Assembly: GCF_002797445.1 (NCBI RefSeq)
Contig: NZ_PGEP01000001.1
Location: forward strand, 1,856,001-1,920,000
DNA: 64,000 nt
Direction: 5' to 3'
Source of the DNA: Acidovorax sp. 69
GTDB taxonomy: Bacteria; Pseudomonadota; Gammaproteobacteria; Burkholderiales; Burkholderiaceae_C
Position 1 is the first letter of the stretch. The number at the start of each line of letters is the position of its first letter. Below the pieces are notes generated by a model. The model saw only the letters and a program-made list of their open reading frames with translations, did no database searches and was not told the DNA's origin. Made by a program: the position numbers and the translations under genes. Below, one piece after another: positions 48,586-59,274 of this stretch.

Positions 48586-49422
48586 ATGGTGGGATTGGTT
48601 GGACGCTGGCAGCATTTCGGCCGCTGGACATTCGCGACATGTAGTGCGGTGGTATGCCTCGTGGCGCTTCAGGGGTGCGCGACAACCAACAATATGGCCG
48701 CCGTCAGTGATGCGGATGCCGGTTTGGTGACGCCCTCCGATGAGCCTGAAACACGGCGCCGCGCCCGCATTCGCCTGGAGCTTGCGGCGAACTATTTCGA
48801 GATGGGGCAGACCACCGTGGCCTTGGATGAGGTCAAACAGGCGCTTGCTGCAGACCCCAGCTATGCCGACGCTCTCAACCTGCGTGGATTGATTTATATG
48901 CGGTTGAATGATTATCCGCAGGCCGAAGACAGTTTTCGCCGCGCATTGGCGTTGCGGGGCAACGATTCCAATTTGCTTCACAATTATGGCTGGTTGTTGT
49001 GCCAGCAACAAAAGTATGCGGATGCGGATCAATTTTTTGGTCGGGCGATTGCCAATCCTGCGTATACCGCCCGCGGCAAGACGCTGATGGCGCGGGGGCT
49101 TTGCCAGTCAGGGGCCGGTCAATTTGCAGAAGCTGAGCAGTCGTTTCTCAAGGCCTATGAAATGGACGCGGCCAATCCGGTGGTGGGTTACCACCTTGCG
49201 GCCCTGTTGCTGCGGCGCAATGAGCTGACCCGGTCGCAGTTCTATATTCGGCGCCTCAATAATGGCGAGTATGCCAACTCCGAGTCGTTGTGGCTGGGTA
49301 TTAAGGTGGAGCGCGCTTTGGGTGACTCTGTGGCCATGAGGCAACTGGCGGGCCAGTTGCGCAAGCGATTCCCGGATTCGCGGGAATTAGGTGCTTACGA
49401 ACGCGGGGCTTTCAATGAGTGA
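48586..49422 (+). CDS. pilW: Type IV pilus biogenesis lipoprotein PilW/PilF
   Basis: A 278-residue TPR lipoprotein, the pilotin that helps the PilQ secretin assemble in the outer membrane. The signal peptide ends in the lipobox VALQGC (cysteine about 31). TPR units run from about 65 to 250 (ANYFEMGQTTVALDEVKQAL, ALNLRGLIYMRLNDYPQAED, HNYGWLLCQQQKYADADQ). AAGGAGG precedes the ATG. The last eight bases overlap rodZ. Position between rlmN and rodZ is conserved in proteobacteria. Confidence 0.93.
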   Translation: MVGLVGRWQHFGRWTFATCSAVVCLVALQGCATTNNMAAVSDADAGLVTPSDEPETRRRARIRLELAANYFEMGQTTVALDEVKQALAADPSYADALNLRGLIYMRLNDYPQAEDSFRRALALRGNDSNLLHNYGWLLCQQQKYADADQFFGRAIANPAYTARGKTLMARGLCQSGAGQFAEAEQSFLKAYEMDAANPVVGYHLAALLLRRNELTRSQFYIRRLNNGEYANSESLWLGIKVERALGDSVAMRQLAGQLRKRFPDSRELGAYERGAFNE

Positions 49423-50335
49423 GGTTGTGGAGAGTGGTGGTGGTTTGACGGCGGGTGGGTTGCTCCGAGAGGCCCGTTTGGCATCCGGATTGCACATCGC
49501 AGCGCTGGCAGTGGCGCTGAAGGTGCCTGTCAACAAGCTGGAGGCTTTGGAGGCAGACAACTTTACGGTGCTGCCTGACACCGTGTTTGTGCGCGCCTTG
49601 GCGTCCAGTGTGTGCCGGACTCTCAAGATCGACCCCGTTCCCATTTTGTCGCTACTGCCGCAAAGCCCTAGTCCACGCTTGTCTGCTGACAGTGCGGGGA
49701 TCAATGCCCCGGTCAAGGGCCGCGTGGGCAAGTCTTCCGTGTCCTCGGCTTCATTTTCCGGCGGAGGGGCTGTCTCCCGGCCCGTGGCATGGGTTGTTCT
49801 CGCTCTGCTTGTGGGGGCGCTGATTCTGTATTTCTTTCCTCGACATGAAGAGGGTTCTACCTTGTCTGAGGTAGTGGCGGTCATGCCTCCCGATGCCGTA
49901 TCGGTAGAGGTGCCCGCTTCTACCGCTGCGGCAGAGCGTCCCGCAGAGACCCATATGGGGGGCTTGCCGGCAACAACAGCCACGGTTGCTGCAACGGCCA
50001 CCGTTGTTACGCCGGCAGTGGCGCCGGCGTCGGTTGCCCTGGTCCCGGCATCGGTGCCTGCCGTGTTGACAGGTGCGGATGTGGCTGCTGACGCATTGAC
50101 GGGCACACTGGTATTGCGCGCACGCAGTGCATCATGGGTTCAGGTAAAAGACGCTACGGGTGCTCTGGCTTTGCAGCGCAGTTTGGCGGCGGGGGAGTCT
50201 GTATCGGTGTCGGCCCCCACCCCACTGGCTGTTGTTGTGGGGCGCGCAGATGCGACGGAGGTGATTGTTCGTGGCAAACCGTTCGATCTGACCGCCGTAT
50301 CGCGTGAAAACGTCGCTCGTTTCGAGGTGAAGTAG
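49415..50335 (+). CDS. rodZ: RodZ-type cytoskeletal protein
   Basis: A 306-residue membrane protein. The cytoplasmic N-terminal helix-turn-helix domain (about 12-80; [40 protein letters not shown]) binds MreB in homologues; a single membrane helix follows (about 128-147; [17 protein letters not shown]), then a Val/Ala/Thr-rich linker and a periplasmic beta domain DUF4115 (about 230-303; [32 protein letters not shown]). It supports rod-shape maintenance. It ends at the ispG GTG with a one-base overlap. Confidence 0.92.
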   Translation: MSEVVESGGGLTAGGLLREARLASGLHIAALAVALKVPVNKLEALEADNFTVLPDTVFVRALASSVCRTLKIDPVPILSLLPQSPSPRLSADSAGINAPVKGRVGKSSVSSASFSGGGAVSRPVAWVVLALLVGALILYFFPRHEEGSTLSEVVAVMPPDAVSVEVPASTAAAERPAETHMGGLPATTATVAATATVVTPAVAPASVALVPASVPAVLTGADVAADALTGTLVLRARSASWVQVKDATGALALQRSLAAGESVSVSAPTPLAVVVGRADATEVIVRGKPFDLTAVSRENVARFEVK

Positions 50336-51603
50336 TGCAGAACCCTTTGCGTGATTTTGGCCCCGTTGCGGTCGCTGCTCCTTTGCCCCGTCGTTCACGC
50401 CAGGCAAAGATTACTTGGGGCTCCCGGATTGTCACCGTGGGTGGTGATGCTCCAGTGCGGGTGCAGTCCATGACGAATACGGACACAGTGGATGTTATCG
50501 GTACAGCGATTCAAGTCAAGGAACTGGCCCAGGCAGGCTCTGAGTTTGTCCGCATCACCGTCAATACCCCGGAGGCGGCAGCCGCAGTGCCCCATATCCG
50601 CGAACAGCTGGACAGGATGGGTGAGAGCGTGCCGCTGGTGGGGGATTTCCACTACAACGGCCACCGCCTTCTCACGGATTTCCCGGACTGTGCGCAGACG
50701 CTCTCCAAGTACCGTATCAACCCGGGCAATGTTGGTAAGGGCGACAAGCGCGACAGGCAGTTCGGCCAGATGATCGATGCCGCCATGCGCTGGGACAAGG
50801 CAGTGCGTATTGGTGTGAATTGGGGCAGCCTGGACCAGGAGCTGCTTGCCAGTCTGATGGATGAAAATAGCCGGCGCGCACAACCCTGGGAGGCGCGGCA
50901 GGTGATGTACGAGGCGCTGATTACCTCCGCCATTGAGTCTGCTCGGCAAGCCGAAGGCATGGGTTTGAATGGCGATCAGATCATCCTCTCGTGCAAAGTC
51001 AGCGGCGTGCAGGACCTGATTGCTGTCTACCGGGCACTCGCGCGCCGTTGTGACTATGCGTTGCATCTGGGGCTGACCGAGGCAGGTATGGGCACCAAGG
51101 GTACTGTGGCATCCAGCACGGCGCTGGGGGTCCTGCTTCAGGAGGGAATTGGCGACACCATTCGTGTCTCGCTCACCCCCCAACCCGGCGAAGCGCGTAC
51201 GCAGGAGGTGGTGGTTGCCTCTGAAATTCTGCAGTCGCTGGGTCTGCGTGTGTTCGTTCCCAGTGTCACCGCTTGCCCGGGCTGCGGGCGCACCACGAGC
51301 ACCACGTTCCAGGAGTTGGCCAAGCAGATTGATGACTACTTGCGCGCGCAAATGCCTGTTTGGCGTGTGCGCTACCCGGGTGTGGAAGGCATGAAGGTGG
51401 CTGTGATGGGCTGCATCGTCAATGGCCCCGGTGAGAGCAAACATGCCGACATTGGCATTAGCCTGCCTGGTACAGGCGAGGCCCCGGCCGCTCCTGTGTT
51501 TATTGACGGCGAAAAGGCCCTGACCCTGCGCGGTGAACGCATTGCCGATGAGTTCCATGCCATCGTCGAGCAGTACGTCGAGCGGCGCTACGGGCGACAT
51601 TGA
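50335..51603 (+). CDS. ispG: 4-hydroxy-3-methylbut-2-enyl diphosphate synthase
   Basis: A 422-residue iron-sulfur enzyme of the MEP isoprenoid pathway, converting MEcPP to HMBPP. Motifs: [31 protein letters not shown], and the [4Fe-4S] cysteines in [10 protein letters not shown] and GCIVNGPGE. Start is GTG at 50335, overlapping the rodZ TAG by one base. Length is in the range for the beta-proteobacterial form. Confidence 0.97.
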   Translation: MQNPLRDFGPVAVAAPLPRRSRQAKITWGSRIVTVGGDAPVRVQSMTNTDTVDVIGTAIQVKELAQAGSEFVRITVNTPEAAAAVPHIREQLDRMGESVPLVGDFHYNGHRLLTDFPDCAQTLSKYRINPGNVGKGDKRDRQFGQMIDAAMRWDKAVRIGVNWGSLDQELLASLMDENSRRAQPWEARQVMYEALITSAIESARQAEGMGLNGDQIILSCKVSGVQDLIAVYRALARRCDYALHLGLTEAGMGTKGTVASSTALGVLLQEGIGDTIRVSLTPQPGEARTQEVVVASEILQSLGLRVFVPSVTACPGCGRTTSTTFQELAKQIDDYLRAQMPVWRVRYPGVEGMKVAVMGCIVNGPGESKHADIGISLPGTGEAPAAPVFIDGEKALTLRGERIADEFHAIVEQYVERRYGRH

Positions 51604-51604
51604 T

Positions 51605-51670
51605 TTGCTACTAAAATGATAGCTTTTGGCGCATGATTTATGGGCGCCAGAGCCCATTTTCATTCAAAAA
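51605..51670 (+). repeat. Dispersed AGCGCT palindrome, copy G
   Basis: TTGCTACTAAAATG, ATAGCT, TTGGCGCATG...GGGCGCCAGA, GCCCATTTTCATTCAAA. The stem is TGGCGC/GCGCCA, a compensated variant. It fills the ispG-hisS gap and ends three bases before the hisS ribosome binding site. Confidence 0.85.
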
Positions 51671-51687
51671 TTCAGGAAAATATCGTA

Positions 51688-53019
51688 GTGAGTAAAGTGC
51701 AGAAGCTGAGCGCCGTCAAAGGCATGAACGACATCCTGCCCGCCTCGGTGCCTCGCACCGAAAAGCTGCCGACCTCCGCGCGCTGGCAGTGGTTCGAGGT
51801 GGCGGTGCGCAAGGTGCTTGCCCGCTATGGATACCAGTACATGCTGACACCCATCGTAGAGCCCACGGCGCTGTTCGTGCGCGGGTTGGGCGAGGTGACG
51901 GATATCGTCGAAAAGGAGATGTACTCCTTTACCGATTCGATGAACGGCGACAAACTTACTTTGCGCCCCGAGGCCACAGCGGGCATCGTGCGTGCTGTGG
52001 TTGAGCACAACGCGCTGTACAACGGCCCGCTGCGTGTGTGGACGCATGGCCCTATGTTCCGCCATGAGCGTCCGCAAAAAGGGCGTTATCGCCAGTTCCA
52101 CCAGCTGGATGTGGAGGCGTTGGGCTTCGCCGGGCCGGACGTGGATGCGGAAATCATCCTGGTTGCCCGCGCCCTGTGGCGCGAACTGGGCCTGATTGAA
52201 GGACAGCATGTGCGGCTGGAAATCAACAGCCTGGGCCAGAGCGCTGAACGCCGCGAGCACCGGGATGCTCTGATCCGATATTTCGAGCAGCACCAAGCAC
52301 AGCTCGACGAAGAAGCGCGCCGCCGTTTGCACAGCAATCCGCTCCGCATACTGGACAGCAAGAATCCAGCAATGCAGGCGTTGATCGAAGCTGCGCCGAA
52401 ATTGATGGACTTCCTGGGCGAGGCCTCGCTTGCTCACTTCGATGCCGTGCGGGCTGCGCTGGAAGCCGTGGGCTTGGAATATCGCGTGAATCCGCGCCTG
52501 GTGCGTGGTATGGACTACTACAACCTGACGGTGTTTGAGTGGGTGACCGATCAACTGGGTTCGCAAGGCACGGTGTGCGGCGGCGGGCGCTATGACGGAC
52601 TGATCGAGCAACTCGGCGGCAAGAGTGCGCCTGCCGTGGGCTTTGGTTTGGGGATAGAGCGTTTGCTGTTGCTGGCCGACGAACTCAATCTGCCCATGCC
52701 TTCGGCGGCGGTGGATGCCTATGCCATCGTGCCTCCCGGCACTCCGCTGCCCCCTGTCATTGCATTGCTGGAGACACTGCGCACTGCGGGGCTGAGTGTG
52801 GTGCAGCATGCGGGCGGTGCAGAAGGCTTGGGCAGCATGAAATCCCAATTCAAAAAGGCCGATGCCAGCGGCGCGCGCCATGCACTCATCTTCGGCGAAG
52901 ATGAACTTGCACGCGGTCAAGTCACCGTCAAGGCCTTGCGCGATGGCAGCGGCGCGCAGGTGGAGCACTCCCTGGCCGATGCGGCGCAATGGGCCGCCAC
53001 CCTACAATCCAACGCTTAA
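51688..53019 (+). CDS. hisS: Histidyl-tRNA synthetase
   Basis: A 443-residue class II aminoacyl-tRNA synthetase. Motif 1 region ([17 protein letters not shown]), motif 2 ([18 protein letters not shown]), histidine-binding loops [13 protein letters not shown] and GGGRYDGL, motif 3 ([14 protein letters not shown]) and the C-terminal anticodon-binding domain (about 345-440). GTG at 51688 is the chosen start ([15 protein letters not shown]), with AGGAAAA about 11 bases upstream; the frame is open back to 51640 but that part overlaps a dispersed repeat. Confidence 0.96.
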   Translation: MSKVQKLSAVKGMNDILPASVPRTEKLPTSARWQWFEVAVRKVLARYGYQYMLTPIVEPTALFVRGLGEVTDIVEKEMYSFTDSMNGDKLTLRPEATAGIVRAVVEHNALYNGPLRVWTHGPMFRHERPQKGRYRQFHQLDVEALGFAGPDVDAEIILVARALWRELGLIEGQHVRLEINSLGQSAERREHRDALIRYFEQHQAQLDEEARRRLHSNPLRILDSKNPAMQALIEAAPKLMDFLGEASLAHFDAVRAALEAVGLEYRVNPRLVRGMDYYNLTVFEWVTDQLGSQGTVCGGGRYDGLIEQLGGKSAPAVGFGLGIERLLLLADELNLPMPSAAVDAYAIVPPGTPLPPVIALLETLRTAGLSVVQHAGGAEGLGSMKSQFKKADASGARHALIFGEDELARGQVTVKALRDGSGAQVEHSLADAAQWAATLQSNA

Positions 53020-53037
53020 TTAGAACAGCTGACCTCT

Positions 53038-53727
53038 ATGGCCAACCATCTCGATCTCGAAGAACAAGAGCAGCTTGACCAGCTCAAGCATTTCTGGAAC
53101 ACCTGGGGCACGCTCATCAGCTCAGTGCTGATTGTGGTGGCGGGCTCCGCTGCCGCCTGGAACGGTTATCAGTATTGGCAAAACAGACAGGCAACTCAAG
53201 CTGCTGCACTTTTCGATGCCGTGGACGTGGCCGCGCGATCGGGTGACAAATCGCGCATGGAGCAGGCATTTGGTGATTTGAAATCCAAGTATGCAAGTAC
53301 CACGCAGGCCGGCCAGGCGGGCCTGGCTTTCGCCAAGTCCCTGCAGGATGCCGGCAATGCCGATGGCGCCAAGGAAGCGCTGGTTTGGGTGGCTGAGCAG
53401 GCTGGGGACGAGGGGCTCAAGGCATTGGCCCGGTTGCGTCTGGCCAGCGTGCTGATGGACCAGAAAAACTACGATGAGGCGCTCAAGCAGGTTTCTGGCA
53501 GTTTCCCTCCAGAGTTCGCGTCCGTCGCTGCAGACCGTAAAGGTGATGTCCTGTTGTTGCAGGGCAAACGCCAGGAGGCCATTGCTGAATACACCAAGGC
53601 CTATAAGGGCTTTGAAGAAGGTGTCGAGTACCGGCGCCTGGTCGAAATCAAGCTAAATGCGCTGGGTGTGTCGCCACAAAGCGCAACGGTGGTTGCGGCC
53701 ACCACTTCTTCCACGGAAGCAAAGTAA
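53038..53727 (+). CDS. YfgM-type membrane-anchored TPR protein
   Basis: A 229-residue protein with one N-terminal membrane helix (about 23-42; LISSVLIVVAGSAAAW) after an acidic start MANHLDLEEQEQLDQLK, and a periplasmic TPR-like domain. E. coli YfgM associates with SecYEG and PpiD and hands exported proteins to periplasmic chaperones. The hisS-yfgM-bamB-der order is conserved widely, supporting the assignment. It starts 18 bases after hisS and ends two bases before bamB. Confidence 0.9.
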   Translation: MANHLDLEEQEQLDQLKHFWNTWGTLISSVLIVVAGSAAAWNGYQYWQNRQATQAAALFDAVDVAARSGDKSRMEQAFGDLKSKYASTTQAGQAGLAFAKSLQDAGNADGAKEALVWVAEQAGDEGLKALARLRLASVLMDQKNYDEALKQVSGSFPPEFASVAADRKGDVLLLQGKRQEAIAEYTKAYKGFEEGVEYRRLVEIKLNALGVSPQSATVVAATTSSTEAK

Positions 53728-53729
53728 AA

Positions 53730-54893
53730 ATGACATTGACTCCCAATGCGGTGACTGGCCGCCCATCCCTCATGCGCGTTACGGCTCTGGTTGTGCTTGT
53801 TGCGGCGCTGACCGGTTGTTCGCTGTGGAGTGGCGGTAGCGCGAAGCCCGTGCCAGCCGATTTAGGCGCGAATGTCGCGGTGCTTGGCGTTCGGCAGGCG
53901 TGGACTGCCCGTGTGGGCAGTGTCAGCGGCTTGCCCCTGGAGGTGCATGCTGCGGGTAATGTAGTGACGGTTGCCTCCGCCGAGGGTGTGGTGGCGGCCA
54001 TTGATGCGCGTACTGGTGGGGATATCTGGCGCACGGCGCTGGGCGAGCCGCTTTCAGCAGCGGTCGGTAGCGATGGCAAGTCGGCGGCTGTGGTGTCGCG
54101 CAGCAATGCCCTGATTGTTGTGGAGTCTGGTCGTGAGCGGTGGCGCGAAAATCTCGCTTCCCAGGTCTTTACGCCACCGCTGGTCGCTGGTGGGCGTGTT
54201 TTTGTGTTGGCTGCAGACCGGTCTGTGTCGGCCTATGACGCTGCTACGGGGCGTCGGCTGTGGGCTCAGCAGCGTCCCGGCGAACCCCTTGTTTTGCGGC
54301 AAGCCGGCGTGCTCCTGGCTGTAGGCGATACCTTGGTGGTCGGGCTGTCTGGCCGACTGGTAGGGTTGAATCCTGACAACGGCAGCGTGCGCTGGGAAGC
54401 GCCCATCGCCAGCGCCCGTGGTACCAACGATGTGGAACGTCTGGTCGAGCTGGTCGGGCGTACCAGCAAGGTGGACGACAGCGTGTGCGCGCGATCATTT
54501 CAGACGGTTGTGGGTTGTGTGAATACAGCCCGAGGGACGGTGGCTTGGACGCAGCCTGCCAGCGGGGCCGAGGGCATTCACGGTGATGCTGATGCGCTTT
54601 TCGGTGTCGAAAGCAATGGTACGGTGGTCGCCTGGCGTCGCAATGATGGTTCGCGCTTGTGGGGAAGCGACAGGCTCAAACACCGCAAGCTGACAGCGCC
54701 GCTGCTGCTTGGGCGCTCCGTGGTCATCGGCGACGATGCAGGCCTGATTCACTTGCTGTCCCGCACGGATGGCGCTCCTCTCAACCGCGTTGCCACGGAT
54801 GGTTCCGGTATTGCTGCTGCTCCTGTAGTGGCTGCTGACACCTTGGTGGTAGTTACCCGCAATGGCGGTATTTACGGATTCCGTCCTGATTGA
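53730..54893 (+). CDS. bamB: Outer-membrane protein assembly factor BamB
   Basis: A 387-residue lipoprotein, an eight-bladed PQQ-type beta propeller of the BAM complex that folds outer-membrane proteins. The signal peptide ends in the lipobox AALTGC (cysteine about 30). Repeated propeller blades carry W-containing motifs: [57 protein letters not shown] and the final GGIYGFRPD. The initiating ATG may be preceded by an in-frame alternative [15 protein letters not shown] 15 codons in, which would also give a proper signal peptide. Confidence 0.95.
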   Translation: MTLTPNAVTGRPSLMRVTALVVLVAALTGCSLWSGGSAKPVPADLGANVAVLGVRQAWTARVGSVSGLPLEVHAAGNVVTVASAEGVVAAIDARTGGDIWRTALGEPLSAAVGSDGKSAAVVSRSNALIVVESGRERWRENLASQVFTPPLVAGGRVFVLAADRSVSAYDAATGRRLWAQQRPGEPLVLRQAGVLLAVGDTLVVGLSGRLVGLNPDNGSVRWEAPIASARGTNDVERLVELVGRTSKVDDSVCARSFQTVVGCVNTARGTVAWTQPASGAEGIHGDADALFGVESNGTVVAWRRNDGSRLWGSDRLKHRKLTAPLLLGRSVVIGDDAGLIHLLSRTDGAPLNRVATDGSGIAAAPVVAADTLVVVTRNGGIYGFRPD

Positions 54894-54906
54894 TCGGTCT
54901 TATTCA

Positions 54907-56250
54907 ATGAAGCCAGTTATCGCCCTCGTGGGGCGTCCGAATGTCGGAAAGTCCACGCTTTTCAACCGCATGACCAAGTCGCGCGATGCCATCGTGGCTG
55001 ACTTTGCAGGGCTTACGCGTGACCGGCATTACGGCAATGGCAAGCAGGGCAAGCACGAGTACATCGTGATCGACACTGGGGGCTTCGAGCCTGATGCGTC
55101 AAGCGGCATCTACCGCGAGATGGCCAAGCAGACGCAACAGGCGGTTGCGGAGGCCGATGTGGTCATTTTTGTGGTGGATGCCCGTGCTGGTGTGTCTGCG
55201 CAAGACCACGATATCGCGAATTATTTGCGCCGCTTGGGTAAGCCCTGCGTACTTGTTGCCAACAAGGCTGAGGGAATGTTGCAGGGCGTGCAGTTGGCAG
55301 AGTTCTACGAACTGGGGCTCGGGGAGGTCTATCCCGTGTCGGCTGCGCATGGTCAGGGCATCCGTAGCTTGGTGGATATCGCGCTGGAGCCTTTGAATTT
55401 GCCAGAGCCCGACGAGTTGGAGGCTTTGGCGGACAAGGGCATCATCAAATTGGCAGTGGCAGGTCGACCCAATGTAGGCAAGTCCACGCTGATCAACACG
55501 TGGTTGGGCGAAGAGCGGCTGGTTGCGTTTGATATGCCAGGTACTACCAGGGATGCCATCACGGTGCCGTTCGAGCGCAATGGCCAGCGCTTTGAGCTGG
55601 TGGACACTGCGGGCTTGCGTCGCAAGGGCAAGGTTTTTGAAGCAATCGAAAAATTCTCGGTGGTCAAAACGCTCCAAGCGATTGAGTCTGCAAACGTAGT
55701 GCTGCTTCTGTTGGACGCCACCCAGGGCGTGACAGATCAGGATGCCCATATCGCCGGATACATTCTGGAAAGTGGTCGTGCAGTGGTCCTAGCTGTCAAC
55801 AAATGGGATGCCGTGGATGAGTACCAGCGCCAGTTGCTGGAGCGCTCTATTGAGACCCGGTTGGCTTTCTTGAAGTTTGCTTCGATGCACTTCATCTCGG
55901 CCAAGAAACGCCAAGGTCTGGGCCCGCTGTGGACATCTATCGCCCAGGCGCATCGCGCAGCTACTTGCAAGATGTCTACGCCGGTGCTCACTCGCCTGCT
56001 GCTGGAGGCGGTGCAGTTCCAAAGTCCGAAGCGGGCGGGAATGTTCCGCCCCAAGATGCGGTATGCGCACCAGGGGGGGATGAACCCGCCTGTGATTGTC
56101 ATTCACGGGAACTCCCTGGAGCATGTGACGGACGCCTACAAGCGATTTCTGGAAGGGCGGTTCCGGAAAGAATTTGACTTGGTGGGAACACCCCTCCGAA
56201 TTGAAATGAAAACTTCCCACAACCCCTTTGCCGACAAGGACGAGGGCTGA
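54907..56250 (+). CDS. der: Ribosome-assembly GTPase Der (EngA)
   Basis: A 447-residue GTPase with two tandem G domains, required for 50S subunit maturation. Each has a P-loop GRPNVGKST (about 9 and 188), a DTGG/DTAG G3 motif, and NKxD-type G4 (NKAEG and NKWDA), followed by the KH-like C-terminal domain ([20 protein letters not shown]). G4 of the first domain reads NKAE, as in several homologues. ATG 54907 is the standard N-terminus. Confidence 0.97.
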   Translation: MKPVIALVGRPNVGKSTLFNRMTKSRDAIVADFAGLTRDRHYGNGKQGKHEYIVIDTGGFEPDASSGIYREMAKQTQQAVAEADVVIFVVDARAGVSAQDHDIANYLRRLGKPCVLVANKAEGMLQGVQLAEFYELGLGEVYPVSAAHGQGIRSLVDIALEPLNLPEPDELEALADKGIIKLAVAGRPNVGKSTLINTWLGEERLVAFDMPGTTRDAITVPFERNGQRFELVDTAGLRRKGKVFEAIEKFSVVKTLQAIESANVVLLLLDATQGVTDQDAHIAGYILESGRAVVLAVNKWDAVDEYQRQLLERSIETRLAFLKFASMHFISAKKRQGLGPLWTSIAQAHRAATCKMSTPVLTRLLLEAVQFQSPKRAGMFRPKMRYAHQGGMNPPVIVIHGNSLEHVTDAYKRFLEGRFRKEFDLVGTPLRIEMKTSHNPFADKDEG

Positions 56251-56356
56251 AAACAAAGTCGCGCATTGAGAAGGGCCATGCCAAATCGGCCAGGAAGCAT
56301 GTCTTGGCTGTGGTAAGGTGCTGGTTTACAACAACATTTTGAACACGGAGAATATC

Positions 56357-56611
56357 GTGAGCAATAAAGGCCAGCTTTTGCAAGATCCCTTTCTCAACGC
56401 CTTGCGTCGGGAGCATGTGCCAGTTTCCATTTATTTGGTGAATGGCATCAAGCTGCAGGGGCAGATCGAATCCTTCGATCAGTATGTAGTTTTGCTCCGT
56501 AACACGGTGACCCAGATGGTATACAAACATGCCATCTCTACGATCGTTCCAGGTCGTGCGGTGAATTTTTCCACGGCAGATACGCCTGATGCAGATAGCA
56601 GCAACACTTGA
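56357..56611 (+). CDS. hfq: RNA chaperone Hfq
   Basis: An 84-residue Sm-like protein that forms hexamers and pairs small RNAs with mRNAs. Sm1 motif [40 protein letters not shown] and Sm2 [10 protein letters not shown]. The start is GTG at 56357 ([12 protein letters not shown]) with CGGAG eight bases upstream. A short acidic tail ([12 protein letters not shown]) ends the protein. Followed by hflX, hflK and hflC as in most proteobacteria. Confidence 0.97.
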   Translation: MSNKGQLLQDPFLNALRREHVPVSIYLVNGIKLQGQIESFDQYVVLLRNTVTQMVYKHAISTIVPGRAVNFSTADTPDADSSNT

Positions 56612-56671
56612 GTTGTTGTTATTTAGGCGGTTCCTGCTTGTGAATCAGGCGCCACAAGAAGGCGACGTACT

Positions 56672-57847
56672 TTGAGTTCCGCTGTGCCTGCTCAGGGCGT
56701 TAGTGCTCCGGTATTGTTGGTCGGGGTAGATTTTGGTTTGCCTCATTTCGATGGTGAACTGGAGGAGCTAGGGCTTCTGGCCCAAACCGCCGGGATGCAC
56801 CCCGTTGCGCGTATCACCTGCAAGCGTAAGGCGCCTGATGCAGCACTGTTCGTGGGCAGTGGCAAGGCTGATGAGATCCGTGCCTTGGCCCAGATGCATG
56901 GCGCTGTCGAGGTGCTTTTTGACCAGTCTTTGAGTCCCGCTCAGCAACGGAACCTGGAACGCCACATAGAGCTTCCGGTCAACGACCGCACGCTATTGAT
57001 TCTGGAGATTTTTGCCCAGCGTGCACGCAGCCACGAGGGGAAACTCCAAGTGGAGTTGGCAAAGCTCCAATATGTGAGTACCCGTTTGGTTCGGCGGTGG
57101 TCCCACTTGGAGCGGCAGACGGGTGGCATCGGCGCTCGCGGCGGTCCTGGCGAAAAGCAGATTGAACTGGATCGGCGCATGATCGGTGATGCGATCAAGC
57201 GTACGCGTGATCGCCTGGTCAAGGTTCAGCGGCAACGGTCTACGCAACGACGGCAGCGTGAGCGCCGAGATACCTTCAACATTTCGCTGGTGGGATATAC
57301 CAACGCCGGGAAGTCCACGCTGTTCAATGCCCTTGTCAAGGCGCGAGCCTATGCGGCTGATCAGTTGTTTGCAACGCTCGACACCACCACCCGCCAGTTG
57401 TATCTCGCCGATGCCGGTAGGTCCGTTTCTTTGTCTGACACCGTGGGTTTCATTCGAGATCTGCCCCACGGACTGGTCGATGCATTCCAGGCCACGTTGC
57501 AGGAGGCCATTGATGCAGATCTGTTGCTGCATGTTGTGGATGCATCTAACTCGGATTTTCCGGAACAGATGGCGCAGGTCGAGCGGGTTTTGCAAGAGAT
57601 TGGCGCTGCTGACATTCCGCAGATACTGGTCTTCAATAAACTGGATGCAATGCCTGACGAGCGGCGCCCTGCAGATTTGCAGGACCAGTATGAGGTCGCT
57701 GGGCATATATTGCCGCGATTATTTGTCAGTGCCCGGTCCGGCGAGGGTCTTGAAAATTTACGCCATGCACTCGCAGCGAGGGTGCTTGCGACACGTGCGG
57801 ACATGACCCCTGGTGATGCTGTTGAATTGCCAGATGTATTGCCCTGA
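56672..57847 (+). CDS. hflX: GTPase HflX
   Basis: A 391-residue ribosome-splitting GTPase. The N-terminal HflX domain has DAALFVGSGKADEI and a long helix LQVELAKLQYVSTRLVRRW; the glycine-rich GGIGARGGPGEKQIE linker follows; the G domain has the P-loop GYTNAGKSTL, DTVGFIRDLPH and NKLDA. TTG at 56672 is taken as start because it gives the usual N-terminal length; no ATG is suitably placed. Confidence 0.94.
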   Translation: MSSAVPAQGVSAPVLLVGVDFGLPHFDGELEELGLLAQTAGMHPVARITCKRKAPDAALFVGSGKADEIRALAQMHGAVEVLFDQSLSPAQQRNLERHIELPVNDRTLLILEIFAQRARSHEGKLQVELAKLQYVSTRLVRRWSHLERQTGGIGARGGPGEKQIELDRRMIGDAIKRTRDRLVKVQRQRSTQRRQRERRDTFNISLVGYTNAGKSTLFNALVKARAYAADQLFATLDTTTRQLYLADAGRSVSLSDTVGFIRDLPHGLVDAFQATLQEAIDADLLLHVVDASNSDFPEQMAQVERVLQEIGAADIPQILVFNKLDAMPDERRPADLQDQYEVAGHILPRLFVSARSGEGLENLRHALAARVLATRADMTPGDAVELPDVLP

Positions 57848-57957
57848 TTGGGCACAATGACAGACTGATTGACGCCACCCGAGAACCAGAGACTTTGCGC
57901 ATGAATTTCCAAAATTGCACCCCACGCTGGGCATTGTTGCCAGAACGTATTCGGGGC

Positions 57958-59265
57958 ATGTTCAACCTGAATGACCCCCGTTGGGGGCGTGGTGATGACA
58001 AGTCGGACGATGCAGGGCGTCCCGATGATCGAACTCCGCCCAACGGTTCTCGTGGTGGCGACCAGCGTCCCAGCAATGGTCAGCAGCCGCCAGATCTGGA
58101 TGAACTTTGGCGTGATTTGAATCGCAAGCTGAGCGGTCTGTTCGGCGGCAAGAATGGTGGGGGACGGGGGCCTAACAACGGCGGCGGCACTGGTGGCGGG
58201 TTTCAGCCTGATATGAAGAGTGCAGGCGTAGGTGTTGGGTTGATTGCTGGGATTGTTTTCGTGATCTGGATGGGGACGGGTTTCTTCATCGTTCAGGAAG
58301 GGCAGCAGGCAGTCATTACCCAGTTTGGAAAGTACAAGAGCACAGTGGGGGCTGGTTTCAACTGGCGCCTGCCGTACCCTATTGAGCGTCATGAACTGGT
58401 TTTTGTGACCCAGATTCGTTCCGCAGATGTGGGCCGCGATAACGTCATCAAAAGCACGGGCTTGCGCGAATCTGCCATGCTCACCGAAGACGAGAACATC
58501 GTCGAAATCAAGTTCGCAGTGCAGTATCGTCTGAGTGATGCTCGGGCTTGGCTGTTCGAGAGCAAGAACCCGTCGGATGCCGTCGTCCAAGCTGCTGAGA
58601 CGGCTGTGCGTGAAGTGGTCAGCAAGATGCGCATGGACACGGCGCTTGCTGAAGAACGCGATCAGATTGCCCCCCGGGTTCGCTCCCTGATGCAGACGAT
58701 CTTGGATCGCTACAAAGTCGGTGTAGAGGTGGTTGGCATTAATTTGCAGCAAGGTGGTGTCCGCCCGCCCGAACAAGTACAAGCATCGTTTGATGATGTT
58801 TTGAAAGCGGGGCAAGAGCGTGAGCGTGCCAAAAATGAAGCACAAGCCTATGCCAATGACGTTATTCCACGCGCGGTCGGTTCCGCCTCTCGTCTGAACG
58901 AAGAGGCTGCGGCTTACAAGGCACGTATCGTGGCCCAGGCACAAGGCGATGCACAGCGTTTTTCATCTGTTCTTGCTGAGTACCAGAAGGCGCCACAAGT
59001 CACGCGCGATCGGATGTACCTCGACACGATGCAGCAGATCTATGGGAATGTGACCAAGGTTCTTGTCGATTCGCGACAAGGCTCCAACCTGTTGTATTTG
59101 CCGCTTGACAAGATCATGCAAGGTGTCGCCACCGGAGCGGGTGCTCTGGATGCGCCTGCTGTGAGTGCGGCTCCCGCTGCGGTGCCCACGGTGCCGTCGG
59201 CCAGTTTTTCCAACGATCCCAGGGCGCGTGACTCCAATCGCAGCCGTGAACGTGAATCTCGCTAG
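57958..59265 (+). CDS. hflK: FtsH protease modulator HflK
   Basis: A 435-residue inner-membrane SPFH/prohibitin protein. A Gly/Asn/Pro-rich cytoplasmic N-terminus, one membrane helix (about 81-103; GVGVGLIAGIVFVIWMG), the SPFH domain (FIVQEGQQAVITQFGKY) and a C-terminal coiled coil. With HflC it forms a large cage around FtsH that restrains membrane-protein degradation. The start MFNLNDPRWGRGDD at 57958 fits homologues; ATG 57901 would add 19 residues. Confidence 0.94.
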   Translation: MFNLNDPRWGRGDDKSDDAGRPDDRTPPNGSRGGDQRPSNGQQPPDLDELWRDLNRKLSGLFGGKNGGGRGPNNGGGTGGGFQPDMKSAGVGVGLIAGIVFVIWMGTGFFIVQEGQQAVITQFGKYKSTVGAGFNWRLPYPIERHELVFVTQIRSADVGRDNVIKSTGLRESAMLTEDENIVEIKFAVQYRLSDARAWLFESKNPSDAVVQAAETAVREVVSKMRMDTALAEERDQIAPRVRSLMQTILDRYKVGVEVVGINLQQGGVRPPEQVQASFDDVLKAGQERERAKNEAQAYANDVIPRAVGSASRLNEEAAAYKARIVAQAQGDAQRFSSVLAEYQKAPQVTRDRMYLDTMQQIYGNVTKVLVDSRQGSNLLYLPLDKIMQGVATGAGALDAPAVSAAPAAVPTVPSASFSNDPRARDSNRSRERESR

Positions 59266-59274
59266 GAGCAGTTC